Below, in pieces: positions 29,570 to 39,697 of a stretch of DNA of 64,000 nucleotides (position 1 is the stretch's first letter; each line of letters starts with the position of its first letter). The stretch is from NCBI RefSeq assembly GCF_000271845.1, contig NZ_JH719393.1:1766442-1830441 (forward strand), written 5' to 3'. Both the position numbers and the translations under genes were made by a program. Under the pieces are notes generated by a model. That model was not told where the DNA came from and searched no databases. It saw only the letters and a list, made by a program, of their open reading frames with translations. The stretch comes from Rhizobium leguminosarum bv. trifolii WSM2297. GTDB taxonomy: Bacteria; Pseudomonadota; Alphaproteobacteria; Rhizobiales; Rhizobiaceae.

Positions 29570-31021
29570 TCATGCCGCAAAGGCTGGATTGCGCCGGGCG
29601 CCCATTCTCAGCACGAAATAGATCGCCCCGCCGATTCCGACGCCGAAGAACCAGCCATAGGTGCCCCACCAATCCGGCAGGATGCTGGTGAAGGTCGGCA
29701 GGATCGAGGAGAACAGGGCGCCGACCACAAAGGCGATGAAGGCGTTGCCGTGCCAGCCGTTCTGGAAGCGGAACTCTCCATTCTCGTGGTAGAGCGCCTC
29801 GACGTTCAGCTGGCTCTTCCGGATGAGATAGTAGTCCACCATCATGATGCCGAAGATCGGCCCCATCGTCGACCCAATGAAGTTGACGAAATGCGCCGCA
29901 CCCGTTTCCCAGGGAGCAAACGGATAAAGCACGAGGGCGATCAATGCGGCGATATATCCGCCGCGTTTGAAGTTGATCTGCCGCGGGAAGACATTGGCGA
30001 AGTCGAAGGCCGGTGAGACGAAATTCGCCACGACGTTGATGCCGAGCGTGGCGATCGCGAATGTCAGCGCCGCAAGCAGCGCCAGGAACCAGCTTTCGAA
30101 TTTCGCCGATATCATTTCCGGATGCAGCAGCACCTCGCCGTATACGGTGAAGGCGGCCGTGGTCGTGACGCCTGCGACGAGGCAGAATGCCAGAAGGTTG
30201 ATCGGCAAACCCCAGAGATTGCCCTTGCGCAGCGCCTTTTCGCTGGTTGCGTAACGCGAGAAATCGCAGAAGTTCAGATAGAGCGCCGCGAAATAGGTGA
30301 TCCAGGTGGCTGCCACCGCGGCAAGCGCCGCAAATGAGCCGGGCTCGCCCGGCACGCCGGCGTCCTTGGTCTTTTCGATCAGCACGTCGCGCGGGATCTC
30401 GGAACCGAAGGAGAAGGTGCCCGACTTGACGACCAGATAGACGGCCAGGATCAGCATCATGATCCAGACGGCAGGACCGGCCCAATCCTGGAACTTGCGA
30501 ACCGTTTCCATGCCGCGCTGGATGATGAGCAGTTGCAGCGCCCAGACGATGACGTAGCAGATGAGTTCGAGGGTGGAGTGGCCGAGCATATGACTGTTCT
30601 GATGGAAGGCGAGCAGGCTCTCGTTGCGGATCAGAAGAGCGACGATCGCACCGGATGCGGCGGCGGTCTGCGCACCGTACCAGAAACAGGCAACCACGGC
30701 CCGCACCAAAGCCGGAACGTTGGCGCCGAACGTGCCGAAGGAGGCACGTGCCAGAACCGGAAAGGGTACGCCGGTGCGCACGCCGGCATTGCCGACCAGG
30801 CTCATCAGAAGGAAGATCACCAGGGAGCCGATGCCGATGGCGATGACGAAGTTCACGAAGCTGCCGCAGAGCAGGAACAGGCTCGCCGCCAGATAATAGC
30901 CCCACAGGCTGTGAACATCAGATGTCCAAACGTTAAAGATACTGAATGCACCCCATTTGCGCTCCTCGGCTGGTGCAAGATCCTCGTTGTATAACGAGGG
31001 AGACGGATTTCGTATGCCCAT
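29570..31021 (-). CDS. NCS1-family nucleobase:cation symporter
   Basis: A 483-aa inner membrane protein with about 12 helices. The N-terminus (YNEDLAPAEERKWGAFSIFNVW) and first helices (GVPFPVLARASFG) are typical of NCS1 carriers, which bring in cytosine, uracil, allantoin, hydantoins or thiamine with Na+ or H+. The substrate is not clear from sequence. No catabolic partner gene is adjacent. Confidence 0.9.
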   Translation of the reverse strand: MGIRNPSPSLYNEDLAPAEERKWGAFSIFNVWTSDVHSLWGYYLAASLFLLCGSFVNFVIAIGIGSLVIFLLMSLVGNAGVRTGVPFPVLARASFGTFGANVPALVRAVVACFWYGAQTAAASGAIVALLIRNESLLAFHQNSHMLGHSTLELICYVIVWALQLLIIQRGMETVRKFQDWAGPAVWIMMLILAVYLVVKSGTFSFGSEIPRDVLIEKTKDAGVPGEPGSFAALAAVAATWITYFAALYLNFCDFSRYATSEKALRKGNLWGLPINLLAFCLVAGVTTTAAFTVYGEVLLHPEMISAKFESWFLALLAALTFAIATLGINVVANFVSPAFDFANVFPRQINFKRGGYIAALIALVLYPFAPWETGAAHFVNFIGSTMGPIFGIMMVDYYLIRKSQLNVEALYHENGEFRFQNGWHGNAFIAFVVGALFSSILPTFTSILPDWWGTYGWFFGVGIGGAIYFVLRMGARRNPAFAA

Positions 31022-31147
31022 GAATGCCCTCCCATATTCCCTGAGGCCGACTCGACCACAGACGAAAGTCTGCTCCTCATTTGGGCATCTGACAATTTAA
31101 TAGTCACTTTGTACACAATGCGGAACTCGGATGTACAGACGGCCGAT

Positions 31148-32302
31148 CTATTGCGAGCTAACGGCACGCCCGCCCAGCCGAAATGGACTCGCGATTGCGG
31201 CGCCGGCGGCATCGAAGACGAAGGCGCCGACATCACCGGCCGTCGCGCGCCGGCCGTTCTCGAAGGAGGCAAGCTGGGCGCCGAACTTGGCGAGCGAAGC
31301 ATAACGGTCGTGGCCCAGCCCATCGGACGTCTGGATCGATGTAATGTCGATGACCCGAAGCCGTGCCTTCAGGGCGGTCTCCTCAATGACGGGATCGTCG
31401 ATATCGAGCCGGCCGACGCGCGGCCGCTCCCCAGCGATGAAGCTCGAGGCCACCAGCGCCCGGTCATCCTTGGAAACGAGAAGGGAGATCGGAATCGGCA
31501 TTGGACCGATGTCTTTCAGCTGGGACCGGAAGACATCGACGTCGATGTCCGGGGCGGCAAGCACCACAGCCAGTTTGCCGACGATGGCGTCACGATGCTG
31601 CAGCTTGAGCTCTCGCACCGCTTCCATCACCAGGAACCCGCCCATGCTGTGCCCGAACAGGATGATGCGCTTCACCTTGGTCGATGCCGAGAGCGATGTG
31701 ACGAGGGAATCGAGTTCGCTGCGCGAGGCGAGCGCGGCGTCGCGGTCGGCGACATATCCGGCGACGGATGCTGCCGAAGGCCAGGAAAACAGGATCGGAG
31801 CACCCGGGATCTTCGCATCGGCGGCGATCTGGGCCGTGCGGTAAAGCGCCTCCTGGTAACTGTAGTTGTAGCCATGGACGAAGATGCCGACTGTCCCGTC
31901 CGGTTGCACGGAGGCGAGCGCCTGCTGCACGAAAGCATCCCTAGGCAATTGCTTGCGCTCAGTGACGGCAAACTGCCGTTCGGGATCCGGCCTCGCCTTG
32001 GGATAGGTGATCACAGTATCCTTCCTGCCGGGAGGAACCGAAAACGCGTATTGCTCATAGGTCAGCTTCTCGGCCCATGCACTGCCGAACCCGCCCCGCA
32101 CGCGATCGGGGGTTCTGTTGGTCGCAACGAGCACGCTTACCCTGTCCGGAACCGCTTCGGAATGAAGTGGCTCGCTGAGATGAACAGGCGTCAAGACCTC
32201 AGGCGATGGCCTGGTGGCGCAGCCTGCAAGCATCGCCAGGCTTATCGCGACGATGATAGTCGGGACGGCCTTCGGCAGCCCCTGGGGATACTCTTTCGTC
32301 AT
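31148..32302 (-). CDS. Lipoprotein alpha/beta-hydrolase (DUF900 family)
   Basis: A 384-aa protein. I start at ATG 32302 (MTKEYPQGLPKAV), giving a lipoprotein signal with lipobox LAGC near residue 28. The hydrolase domain has VGIFVHGYNYSYQEALYR (oxyanion region) and LFGHSMGGFLVMEA with nucleophile Ser. A catalytic Asp is likely in AAPDIDVDVFR. DUF900 members are predicted esterases/lipases, here anchored on the periplasmic side of a membrane. It lies 178 bp downstream of the RND pump gene, same strand, with no certain link. Confidence 0.85.
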   Translation of the reverse strand: MTKEYPQGLPKAVPTIIVAISLAMLAGCATRPSPEVLTPVHLSEPLHSEAVPDRVSVLVATNRTPDRVRGGFGSAWAEKLTYEQYAFSVPPGRKDTVITYPKARPDPERQFAVTERKQLPRDAFVQQALASVQPDGTVGIFVHGYNYSYQEALYRTAQIAADAKIPGAPILFSWPSAASVAGYVADRDAALASRSELDSLVTSLSASTKVKRIILFGHSMGGFLVMEAVRELKLQHRDAIVGKLAVVLAAPDIDVDVFRSQLKDIGPMPIPISLLVSKDDRALVASSFIAGERPRVGRLDIDDPVIEETALKARLRVIDITSIQTSDGLGHDRYASLAKFGAQLASFENGRRATAGDVGAFVFDAAGAAIASPFRLGGRAVSSQ

Positions 32303-32480
32303 CGATCCGCTCCCGTGGAGATCAATGGCATTTGGGCGCATGGCTCCGCCCGTCTCGCCATCCGGCATGTCTTTCCCGCCCTGGTGTGGGATGGCATCGC
32401 CTTCGCCATCCCACTCATTTCACCGCGGCCCGTGTTGCAGCGACCGCCGCGGCGGCCGTAGGCGATGGCCGTCGACCGTC

Positions 32481-35400
32481 TCATGCCTCTGCCGTGGCTT
32501 CGGCCCGAGCACCCTCCTCCCTTGGGATTCTGAACCACGCGACATAGAGCGCCGGCAGGAACAGCAGGGTAAGAGCGGTTCCGATGACGATGCCGCCCAT
32601 CATGGCGTAGGCCATCGGCCCCCAGAAGATCTCGCGCGAGATCGGGATCAGGGCGAGGGTTGCTGCCGCCGCCGTCAGCATGATCGGCCGCATGCGGTGT
32701 TCGGTCGCTTCGATGACCGCCTGCCATGGCGGGACGCCCTCGGTGCGCAGATGCTCGATCTGCACCACGAGGATAACGGAGTTGCGGATCAGGATGCCGA
32801 TCAGCGCCAGAATGCCGAGGATGGCGACGAAGCCCATGGGCGAATTGCTGAGCAAGAGCGCCGCGACCACGCCGATCAGGGCCGTCGGCGCAACCGCGAA
32901 GACCAGGAAGAGGCGGCTGAAGCTCTGCAGCTGGATCATCAGGATCGTCGCCATCGTAAACAGCATGAGCGGAGCCACGGCCGCAATCGGCCCTTGCGCC
33001 TCGGCGCTGGATTCGACGGCGCCACCTACTTCAACCTTGTAGCCCACCGGAAGGTTCTTCTGGAATTCCTCCACCTTCGGCTTCAGCTGCTCGACGATCG
33101 TCGCCGGCTGCGTCGAACCGATGACGGCCGCCTTGAGCGTGATGGTGGGTTGCCGGTCGCGACGCCAGATCGTCGGCTGCTCGAGCTCGTAGCGGAAATT
33201 CGCCACGGCCGAGAGCGGCACGACCTTGCCGTTGGAAGTGGAGAGCTGCAGGTTCTCAAGCGTCTGGACGGAATCGCGCTCGGATGCCCTGGCCCGGCCG
33301 ATGACATTGACCAGGTAGATGTCGTCGCGGATCTGCGTCGCCGTGGAACCTTCGACGATGCCGTTGAGGGCGGTGGCAATATCCTCGGAGGAGACGCCGA
33401 GCTGGCGCGCCTTGTCCTGCAGCACATCGACCTTCACGACGCGGGAGGGCTCGTTCCAGTCGAGCACCATGTTCGACAGCAGCGGATGCGAACCGACGAC
33501 ACCTGCAAATTGCTGGGAGATGTCGCGCACCTTTTGGATGTCGGGGCCGGTGATCCGGTACTGGACCGGCTTGCCCACCGGCGGGCCGATGTCGAGAAGC
33601 TTCGCGAAGGCGTCGGTACCGGGGAAGGTCTTCGTCAGATAGTCCTGCAGCTCCGCCCGCACCTTGTCGCGCACATCAAGGCCTTTGGTGACAATGATAG
33701 TCTGGCCGAAGGTGACATCGGGTGTCTGCACGTCGAAGGACAGGATGAAGCGCGGCGCGCCCTGGCCGACATAGGTTGTCCAGTGATCGATATCCTTGTT
33801 GTCGGCCAGAATCTCCTTTTCGAATTTGGCCATCTGCCTGTTGGTCTCGGCAATCGAGCTATTGTGCGGCAGGTTCCAGTCGATAACGAGCTCGGTTCTG
33901 TCCGAGTTCGGGAAGAACTGCTGCTGCACCAGCCCCATGCCGCCGACCGAAAGGGCGAAGACGCCGACCGTCAGGATGATGGTGACCCAGCGCCAGCGCA
34001 TGGCGAGCTTCAGCAGCCAGGAGAAGACGGCGGCGAAGCGGCCCTTCTTTTCATGATGCGACTTCATCGTCTTCGGCAGGATCGTGACGCCGAGAAGCGG
34101 CGTGAACAGCACGGCGACGATCCAGGACACCACAAGCGAAACCGCAATGACCACGAAAAGCGTAAAGGTGAATTCGCCGGCGGCGCTACTGTTGAGACCG
34201 ACCGGAATGAAGCCCGCGACGGTCACCAGCGTTCCCGTCAGCATCGGAAAGGCCGTCGATGTATAGACGTAGGTGGCAGCTTTCCTCAGATCGTCGCCCG
34301 CCTCCAGGCGGGCCACCATCATTTCGACGGCGATCATGGCGTCGTCGACAAGCAGCCCAAGTGCAATGATGAGTGCGCCGAGCGAGATGCGCTGGAGCGA
34401 AATGCCGGAATATTCCATCACCACGAAAGTGATGGCGAGGACGAGAGGGATGGAGATCGCCACCACCATGCCGGCGCGCAGGCCGAGGCTGATGAAGCTG
34501 ATGACGAGCACGATGACGATCGCTTCGAAAAGCGCGCGGGTAAAGCCGGAGACAGCTTCATCGACGACATGCGGCTGGTCGGAAACACGGTGGACATCCA
34601 CGCCGATCGGAAGATCGGCGACGACCTGTTTCATCTGCGCGTCGAGCGCCTCGCCGAACTGCAGGAGATTGGCGCCCTGCTTCATGCCGATGGCAAGCCC
34701 GATCGCGGGCTCTCCGTTGAAGCGGAACAGCGCCGAGGGCGGATCGACGTAACCGCGCTTGATCGTAGCGACGTCGGTCAGCGGGAAGAAGCGGTCGTTA
34801 ATGCGAAGGTTGATCGACCGCAGGCTTTCCTCGGAGGTGAACTGTCCGCTCACCCGCAAGGCAATACGCTCCGGCCCGGCATCGACGAAGCCGGATTGCG
34901 TCACGGCATTCTGCGCCTGCAGGGTCTGGATGACCGACTGCTGGTCGATGCCGAGGGCTGCGATCTGGCGCGTGGAGAATTCGAGATAGATTGCCTCGTC
35001 CTGGGCGCCGATCACATCGACCTTGCCGACATTCGGCACCGTCAGAACTTCAGATCGAGCATTTTCCACGAGATCGCGAAGCTGCCGCTGGGTCAGTCCA
35101 TCGCTGGTGAAGGCATAGATATTGCCGAACACGTCGCCGAAGCGATCATTGAAGAAGGGACCGACGACACCGGTTGGAAAATCGCCCTGGATGTCGGCGA
35201 TCATGTTGCGGATGCGCAGCCAGGTCGGCGCGACATCCTTAGCCTTCGTCGTCGGCAGCAGTTCGACGAAGACGGTCGTCTGGCCGGCAACGGTCTGGCT
35301 CTTGGTGTAATCGAGCGATTCCAGTTCCTGGAGCTTCTTCTCGATCCGGTCGGTCACCTGCCGCGTCACCTCATCGGCCGAAGCGCCGGGCCACTGCGCG

Positions 35401-35552
35401 GTAATCACCATCGTCTTGATGGTGAAATTCGGATCCTCCTCGCGGCCCAGGTTCAGGTAGGCGAAGGCGCCGGCGAGAATGAAGACGATCATGAAGTACC
35501 AGACGAGCGAACGGTGTTCGAGCGCCCAGTCGGAAAGATTGAAGGACTTCAC
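32481..35552 (-). CDS. RND-family efflux pump permease
   Basis: A 1023-aa inner membrane transporter of the AcrB/HAE-like group. It has a single N-terminal helix, two large periplasmic loops, and helices carrying IIALGLLVDDAMIAVEMM (the proton-relay Asp pair in helix 4). The GTG start overlaps the adaptor stop (GTGA). It would export toxic compounds with proton exchange as a trimer. No outer membrane channel gene is in the operon, so a TolC-type protein from elsewhere is needed. Confidence 0.95.
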   Translation of the reverse strand: MKSFNLSDWALEHRSLVWYFMIVFILAGAFAYLNLGREEDPNFTIKTMVITAQWPGASADEVTRQVTDRIEKKLQELESLDYTKSQTVAGQTTVFVELLPTTKAKDVAPTWLRIRNMIADIQGDFPTGVVGPFFNDRFGDVFGNIYAFTSDGLTQRQLRDLVENARSEVLTVPNVGKVDVIGAQDEAIYLEFSTRQIAALGIDQQSVIQTLQAQNAVTQSGFVDAGPERIALRVSGQFTSEESLRSINLRINDRFFPLTDVATIKRGYVDPPSALFRFNGEPAIGLAIGMKQGANLLQFGEALDAQMKQVVADLPIGVDVHRVSDQPHVVDEAVSGFTRALFEAIVIVLVISFISLGLRAGMVVAISIPLVLAITFVVMEYSGISLQRISLGALIIALGLLVDDAMIAVEMMVARLEAGDDLRKAATYVYTSTAFPMLTGTLVTVAGFIPVGLNSSAAGEFTFTLFVVIAVSLVVSWIVAVLFTPLLGVTILPKTMKSHHEKKGRFAAVFSWLLKLAMRWRWVTIILTVGVFALSVGGMGLVQQQFFPNSDRTELVIDWNLPHNSSIAETNRQMAKFEKEILADNKDIDHWTTYVGQGAPRFILSFDVQTPDVTFGQTIIVTKGLDVRDKVRAELQDYLTKTFPGTDAFAKLLDIGPPVGKPVQYRITGPDIQKVRDISQQFAGVVGSHPLLSNMVLDWNEPSRVVKVDVLQDKARQLGVSSEDIATALNGIVEGSTATQIRDDIYLVNVIGRARASERDSVQTLENLQLSTSNGKVVPLSAVANFRYELEQPTIWRRDRQPTITLKAAVIGSTQPATIVEQLKPKVEEFQKNLPVGYKVEVGGAVESSAEAQGPIAAVAPLMLFTMATILMIQLQSFSRLFLVFAVAPTALIGVVAALLLSNSPMGFVAILGILALIGILIRNSVILVVQIEHLRTEGVPPWQAVIEATEHRMRPIMLTAAAATLALIPISREIFWGPMAYAMMGGIVIGTALTLLFLPALYVAWFRIPREEGARAEATAEA

Positions 35553-36634
35553 TGGCTGATCTCCTGGTCGATCCTGATGGCCTGGCCATCTTCAAGTTTA
35601 TGTACCCCTGCCACGACCACCCGCTCTCCGGCAGCCAGCCCTTGGATGACGCGGACGGTGCCGCCTTCGACGACGTCGCCGTCGATCTTCACAGGGCGCA
35701 ACGCCACCTTCTTTCCTGCTACGTCGACGATCCAGACGCTGGCGCCGTCGCTGCCGGCAAGGATGGCCGAGGCAGGCAGCACGATCTCGGGATCGACGGC
35801 ACTCGTTGCGGAGGCCGTGATGACCGCACCGAGCCTGAAGGCTTCCGGTGGATCGGCGAGCGCGATCTTGGTTCTGCTCGTGCGCGTGGCGGTTTCCGCC
35901 TCTGGCGCGATCTCGCGCACGACGCCCGTCGTGCGGATCGACGGTTCGAGCTGCAGCGTCACCTCGAAGGGCGCGCCGATTTTCAGTTTCTGGGCGGCGC
36001 CCTGCGGCACATCGACCACGGCGTCGCGTTTGTCCGGCCGCGCGATTGTGACGACAGTCTGGCCGGCCGAGACGACCTGTCCCACCTCGGCCGAGGTTGT
36101 CGTCACCACGCCGTCGAATTCCGCCTGAAGCTGCGCGTAGCCGAGCTGCTCTCTGGCCTTATCGAGATTGGCCTGCGCCTTGGCGACGGCGGCCGCGGCC
36201 GTCCGTCTCGCTTGTTCGGCCTCTTCTAGCGAGGCTTCCGTGCCCGAGCGCGATTCCACCAGCGCGCGCTGGCGCTGTTCCGTCGTCACGGCGTTTCGAA
36301 GCTGGGCGTCGCTGTTCTCGACGTCGGACTGAGCGCTGCGCACGGCAAGCTCCAGCGCCAGCGGATCGATGGCGGCAACGACGTCACCCTTCTTGACGAC
36401 ATCTCCGACATTGACGTTACGGGCGATCATCCGACCGAGGATCCGGAAGCCGAGCTCGGTTTCGATCGTCGGCTGGATCGTGCCGGTCAGGCCGAGGCTC
36501 GTCGCGGGCGTCTGCCTGACTGTCATCGACAGCACCGGACGGGGCGCTTCCTCCGTGCTCTCCTCCTGCTTGGTGCAGGAGGAGATCAGGGCCGTACCCA
36601 CAATCAGTGCGATTATCTTGGGACGAATACTCAC
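35549..36634 (-). CDS. RND efflux periplasmic adaptor (second of two)
   Basis: A 361-aa membrane fusion protein. The N-terminus has a lipobox-like ALISSC (Cys20), so it is probably a lipoprotein. Order: half lipoyl (ILGRMIARNVNVGDVVKKGD), coiled-coil hairpin (about 85-150, rich in E, Q and A), second lipoyl half (FDGVVTTTSAEVGQVVSAGQ), beta-barrel and membrane-proximal domains. It bridges the pump to an outer membrane channel. Overlaps by GTGA at both ends show tight coupling. Confidence 0.93.
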   Translation of the reverse strand: MSIRPKIIALIVGTALISSCTKQEESTEEAPRPVLSMTVRQTPATSLGLTGTIQPTIETELGFRILGRMIARNVNVGDVVKKGDVVAAIDPLALELAVRSAQSDVENSDAQLRNAVTTEQRQRALVESRSGTEASLEEAEQARRTAAAAVAKAQANLDKAREQLGYAQLQAEFDGVVTTTSAEVGQVVSAGQTVVTIARPDKRDAVVDVPQGAAQKLKIGAPFEVTLQLEPSIRTTGVVREIAPEAETATRTSRTKIALADPPEAFRLGAVITASATSAVDPEIVLPASAILAGSDGASVWIVDVAGKKVALRPVKIDGDVVEGGTVRVIQGLAAGERVVVAGVHKLEDGQAIRIDQEISQ

Positions 36635-37704
36635 TTGGATGCTTCCTTGACATAAGACACGATTTCGCCGGGCCTGAGGAATTTAGTGCCGTCGGTCACC
36701 ACGACGTCTCCTGCGGACACGCCAGACTTGACGATGAAGCTGCCGGTCTCGTAGCTGGCGACGTCGATCGCTCTCACTGAGACCTCAGAGGATGCGGGAT
36801 CGACGATCCAGACGGCCGGCTTGCCGGCCTTGGAGGTCATGGCCGACCAGGGCAGCTGAATGACGTCCTGCGGGACGTAATTGAATTTTCCGACGACGGG
36901 AGCGCCGAGCGGAATGGGAGCGTCGCTCGATATTGCGACCTTGACCCTGATGGTGCCGGTGGAAGAATCGATCGTCGGCGAAATCTCGCGCACCTTCGCC
37001 GTGATCTTCTGCGAAGGGTCCGACAGCAGGGCCACGGTGCCGTCGCCGTCGATCGGGCGCAGAAAGGCGCTCTCGACCACTTCAAAGACGGCATCCCGGT
37101 CGCCGTCATGGGCAAGGGTGAAGACGACCTGGGCCGCCTGCGCCACCTGCCCGACCTCGGCATTACGGGCGGTGATGATGCCGTCGGCGTCCGCCTTCAG
37201 CTCCGTGTAAGAGAGGGTGTCCTGCGCGGTTTCAAAGAGCGCCTGCGCCGACTTCGTCGATGCCTGCGCCGTCAGAAGCGCCTCCTGCGCCTGGTCGAGC
37301 GCGGCACGCGTCGTCACCTGGGTTTTAAACAGGCTCTGCTGCCGGTCGAATGCAAGCTGCGCTTGGGTTTGCTGCGCCTCGGCGGACTGAAGATTGGCGG
37401 CAGCCACGTCCAGGTCGGCTTTCTGTTCTTCCGGATCGATGCGCGCCAGGACCTGCCCCGCCTTCACGGACTGCCCCACCTCCACCAGCCGCTCGACAAT
37501 CTTGCCGCTGACACGGAAGGACAGGTCGGTCTGAATACGGGCCCGGACTTCTCCGGTGAGCGCGCCGCCCTTAGCCAGCGGCTCAGATTTGGCCTCGACG
37601 ACGCCGACCTGCCGCGGGGTCGGCTCGATCGGCCCGCCCGAATCGCTGCATGATCCGAGACCGACGGCGCATACGATCGCGGTGGCGATCAGAATGGTTC
37701 TCAT
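36631..37704 (-). CDS. RND efflux periplasmic adaptor (first of two)
   Basis: A 357-aa membrane fusion protein starting MRTILIATAIVCAVGLGSC with a lipobox Cys near residue 19. The ATG at 37704 has AGAGGT upstream. It has the same layout as its downstream neighbour: lipoyl half (IVERLVEVGQSVKAGQVLA), coiled coil (about 80-145), lipoyl half (ADGIITARNAEVGQVAQAAQ), barrel. The two adaptors are clearly different proteins, not a recent copy. It is first in the pump operon, under the operator at 37741-37762. Confidence 0.93.
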   Translation of the reverse strand: MRTILIATAIVCAVGLGSCSDSGGPIEPTPRQVGVVEAKSEPLAKGGALTGEVRARIQTDLSFRVSGKIVERLVEVGQSVKAGQVLARIDPEEQKADLDVAAANLQSAEAQQTQAQLAFDRQQSLFKTQVTTRAALDQAQEALLTAQASTKSAQALFETAQDTLSYTELKADADGIITARNAEVGQVAQAAQVVFTLAHDGDRDAVFEVVESAFLRPIDGDGTVALLSDPSQKITAKVREISPTIDSSTGTIRVKVAISSDAPIPLGAPVVGKFNYVPQDVIQLPWSAMTSKAGKPAVWIVDPASSEVSVRAIDVASYETGSFIVKSGVSAGDVVVTDGTKFLRPGEIVSYVKEASK

Positions 37705-37732
37705 AGTTGACCTCTTGCTCTCAACGGCAGCT

Positions 37733-37762
37733 GCTATATAATTGACTGACGAATTAGTCAAT
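37733..37762 (-). promoter_or_regulatory. RND-operon promoter overlapped by a TetR-type operator
   Basis: On the minus strand TTGACT (37761-37756), 17 bases, then TATAGC (37738-37733) make a promoter 29 bases before the first adaptor ATG. The inverted repeat ATTGACT-N8-AGTCAAT (37741-37762) covers the -35 box and spacer, so a bound repressor would block transcription. The divergent TetR gene at 37816 is the obvious candidate. Confidence 0.7.
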
Positions 37763-37815
37763 GAAACTTTGCGTCGCAGGGACGACGGCGCGCGCAACAA
37801 CGGGGGACATAGGAA

Positions 37816-38448
37816 ATGGCAGCTCAAAAGAAGCTCACACGCGCGGAACAGAAGGCATTACGGCCCATCCAAATTCTGGATGCCGCCTTCGAGGAATTCG
37901 TCAAATGCGGTTTTGCCGGAACCCGTGTCGAAGATATCGCCGACAGGGTCGGTGTCACCAAGGGCACGGTCTACGTCTATTTCGACACCAAGGAAGAGCT
38001 CTTCGAAGCCATGATTAACCACTTCTCCGTACCGTTCCAGGAGTTGCTGGGGATCGCTGGCGGGTTGAGCGGCAAGGCTGCCGACAGGCTGATGTCCATT
38101 CTGAGCCTGCTTTACGAGCAAATCGCCGAGGACCGCACGACCCGCGAACTGGTTCGGCTGGTCATTGCGGAAGGCCAGCGGTTCCCCGACCTGATCGACC
38201 GCCACCATGATGAGTTCATCGCGCCGATCATCGCCAAGATCGACGGCCTTCTTCTGGAGGGAATGGCGTCGGGGGAGTTTCGCGAAATCCCGGTGGCATT
38301 CTCCGACATCGTTGTTGCCCCCATCCTGACGACGACGGTTCTGCGGCTGATATTCGACGACCGCCGGGTGCCCACCCCCAACAAGGAGGACTTCCTGCGG
38401 ACCTATTTCGATCTGCTCTTCAACGGTCTGCTCACCAAGCCTCACTGA
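37816..38448 (+). CDS. TetR/AcrR-family repressor
   Basis: A 210-aa regulator divergent from the RND efflux operon. The N-terminal helix-turn-helix (residues 17-65) has ILDAAFEEFVKCGFAGTRVE and VTKGTVYVYFDTKEELFEAM. The C-terminal ligand domain is of the AcrR_C type (HHDEFIAPIIAKIDG). It probably represses the pump and itself via the palindrome at 37741-37762 and is released by a pump substrate. Confidence 0.94.
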   Translation: MAAQKKLTRAEQKALRPIQILDAAFEEFVKCGFAGTRVEDIADRVGVTKGTVYVYFDTKEELFEAMINHFSVPFQELLGIAGGLSGKAADRLMSILSLLYEQIAEDRTTRELVRLVIAEGQRFPDLIDRHHDEFIAPIIAKIDGLLLEGMASGEFREIPVAFSDIVVAPILTTTVLRLIFDDRRVPTPNKEDFLRTYFDLLFNGLLTKPH

Positions 38449-38625
38449 TCGCCAATGGCTCCGAGCGCTCGCGATCACCTCTCGGTTGCGCAAGCGCTGT
38501 GACCGGATTTCGCCGAAAGCCGAAAAATAGGCCCCGGTACGAGTAGCTTTTCTGAAGTCTTTATGTGAAAACATCGAGTTAGCTTGCGCCTTCGAAGGCA
38601 CGACCTCAATTCGCGACGGAATAAA

Positions 38626-39663
38626 GTGGAACGCAAAGTCAATCTCAAGGATGTCGCGCGCGACGCTGATGTATCGCTGAGCACGGCCTCGCACGCGCTG
38701 AACGGAACCGCGCCGCTGACGGTCGAAGTGCGCGAACGGGTGCTGAATTCGGCCAAGCGACTGGGTTATCTCGACCGCCGCAGGAAGAAGGCGACGATCG
38801 CGGCGCTTCGCGTCCTGGTTCTCGCCATTCCGGGCGATGCAGCGCCGGAGAGCGACCTCAACCTGGTAAGCTGGACGATCCTCAACGGTCTCAGGAAGGA
38901 GTGCGAGCGTCGCGGCATCCGGATCGTGCCTTTCGTCAGCACCGGCCGGCGCATCGACGGCGCTCAGGTCAGACAGATCGCGCTCTCCGAGCGCGCCGAC
39001 GGTATCGTGGTCCTCAATGACGATCAGCCGGAACTGATCCGTAGCCTCTCCTCCCCTGATATGCCCGTCGTCATCGTCAACGGCGAGGATCCCGCCATGC
39101 TGGTCGATACGGTGACACCGGAAAACCGATTCGGGGCGCGGCTCGGCATCGAACACCTGCTGGCGCTCGGACATCGCCGCATCCTGCACCTGACCTGGAA
39201 GGGCCGCACGACGATCCAGCGCAGATTTGACGGCTTTTCCGATGCCTATTTCGCCGCCCAGCTTCCCGTGCCCCACGACATGATCGTGGAGGCCGAAGGT
39301 TATGAGCCTCGTCACGGAGAGGCTGCCATCAACGCGCTGCTCGATCGCGATTCCACGATGAAAGGCGCCACCGCCGTCTTCTGCGCCGCCGACAATCTGG
39401 CGCTCGGCTGCTTGAAGGCCTTGGCGGATCGCGACATAGGCGTGCCCGAAGCAATCTCGGTGCTGGGCTTTGACGATATCGTCCCCGGCGAATTCAGCCG
39501 TCCGCCGCTTTCAACCGTCAGCGTTCCCACCGACAAGCTCGGCGCTGCCGCCTTGGCGCTCATCGAACAGAGACTGATCGCCAATGACCCGCAGCGGCCG
39601 GCCCATCGCCTGGAACTTGGATGCCACCTCGTCCTGCGCGGCAGCATCGCGCCGCCGCGCTAA
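38626..39663 (+). CDS. LacI-family transcriptional regulator
   Basis: A 345-aa regulator from the GTG at 38626 (VERKVNLKDVARDADVSLST). Residues 5-55 are the LacI helix-turn-helix with hinge (LSTASHALNGTAPLTVEVRE); about 60-345 are a sugar-binding-type effector domain (VLVLAIPGDA, GIEHLLALGHRRILHLT, VLGFDDIVPGEFSRPPLSTV). No transporter or enzyme operon is adjacent on its strand, so its target is not clear. It converges on the AraC-type gene after 34 bases. Confidence 0.92.
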   Translation: MERKVNLKDVARDADVSLSTASHALNGTAPLTVEVRERVLNSAKRLGYLDRRRKKATIAALRVLVLAIPGDAAPESDLNLVSWTILNGLRKECERRGIRIVPFVSTGRRIDGAQVRQIALSERADGIVVLNDDQPELIRSLSSPDMPVVIVNGEDPAMLVDTVTPENRFGARLGIEHLLALGHRRILHLTWKGRTTIQRRFDGFSDAYFAAQLPVPHDMIVEAEGYEPRHGEAAINALLDRDSTMKGATAVFCAADNLALGCLKALADRDIGVPEAISVLGFDDIVPGEFSRPPLSTVSVPTDKLGAAALALIEQRLIANDPQRPAHRLELGCHLVLRGSIAPPR

Positions 39664-39697
39664 AACCCGCCGGAAGGTGGCAGAATCCCGAAAGGCT

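Noticed and set aside
32214..36128. A 1304-codon open frame on the plus strand opposite the RND pump
   Set aside because: The opposite strand carries a complete RND permease and adaptor; the antisense product is low-complexity and matches no protein family.
38486..38493. TTGCGCAA palindrome upstream of the LacI gene at 38626
   Set aside because: Only 8 bp with no second copy and no extended symmetry; too short to call an operator.
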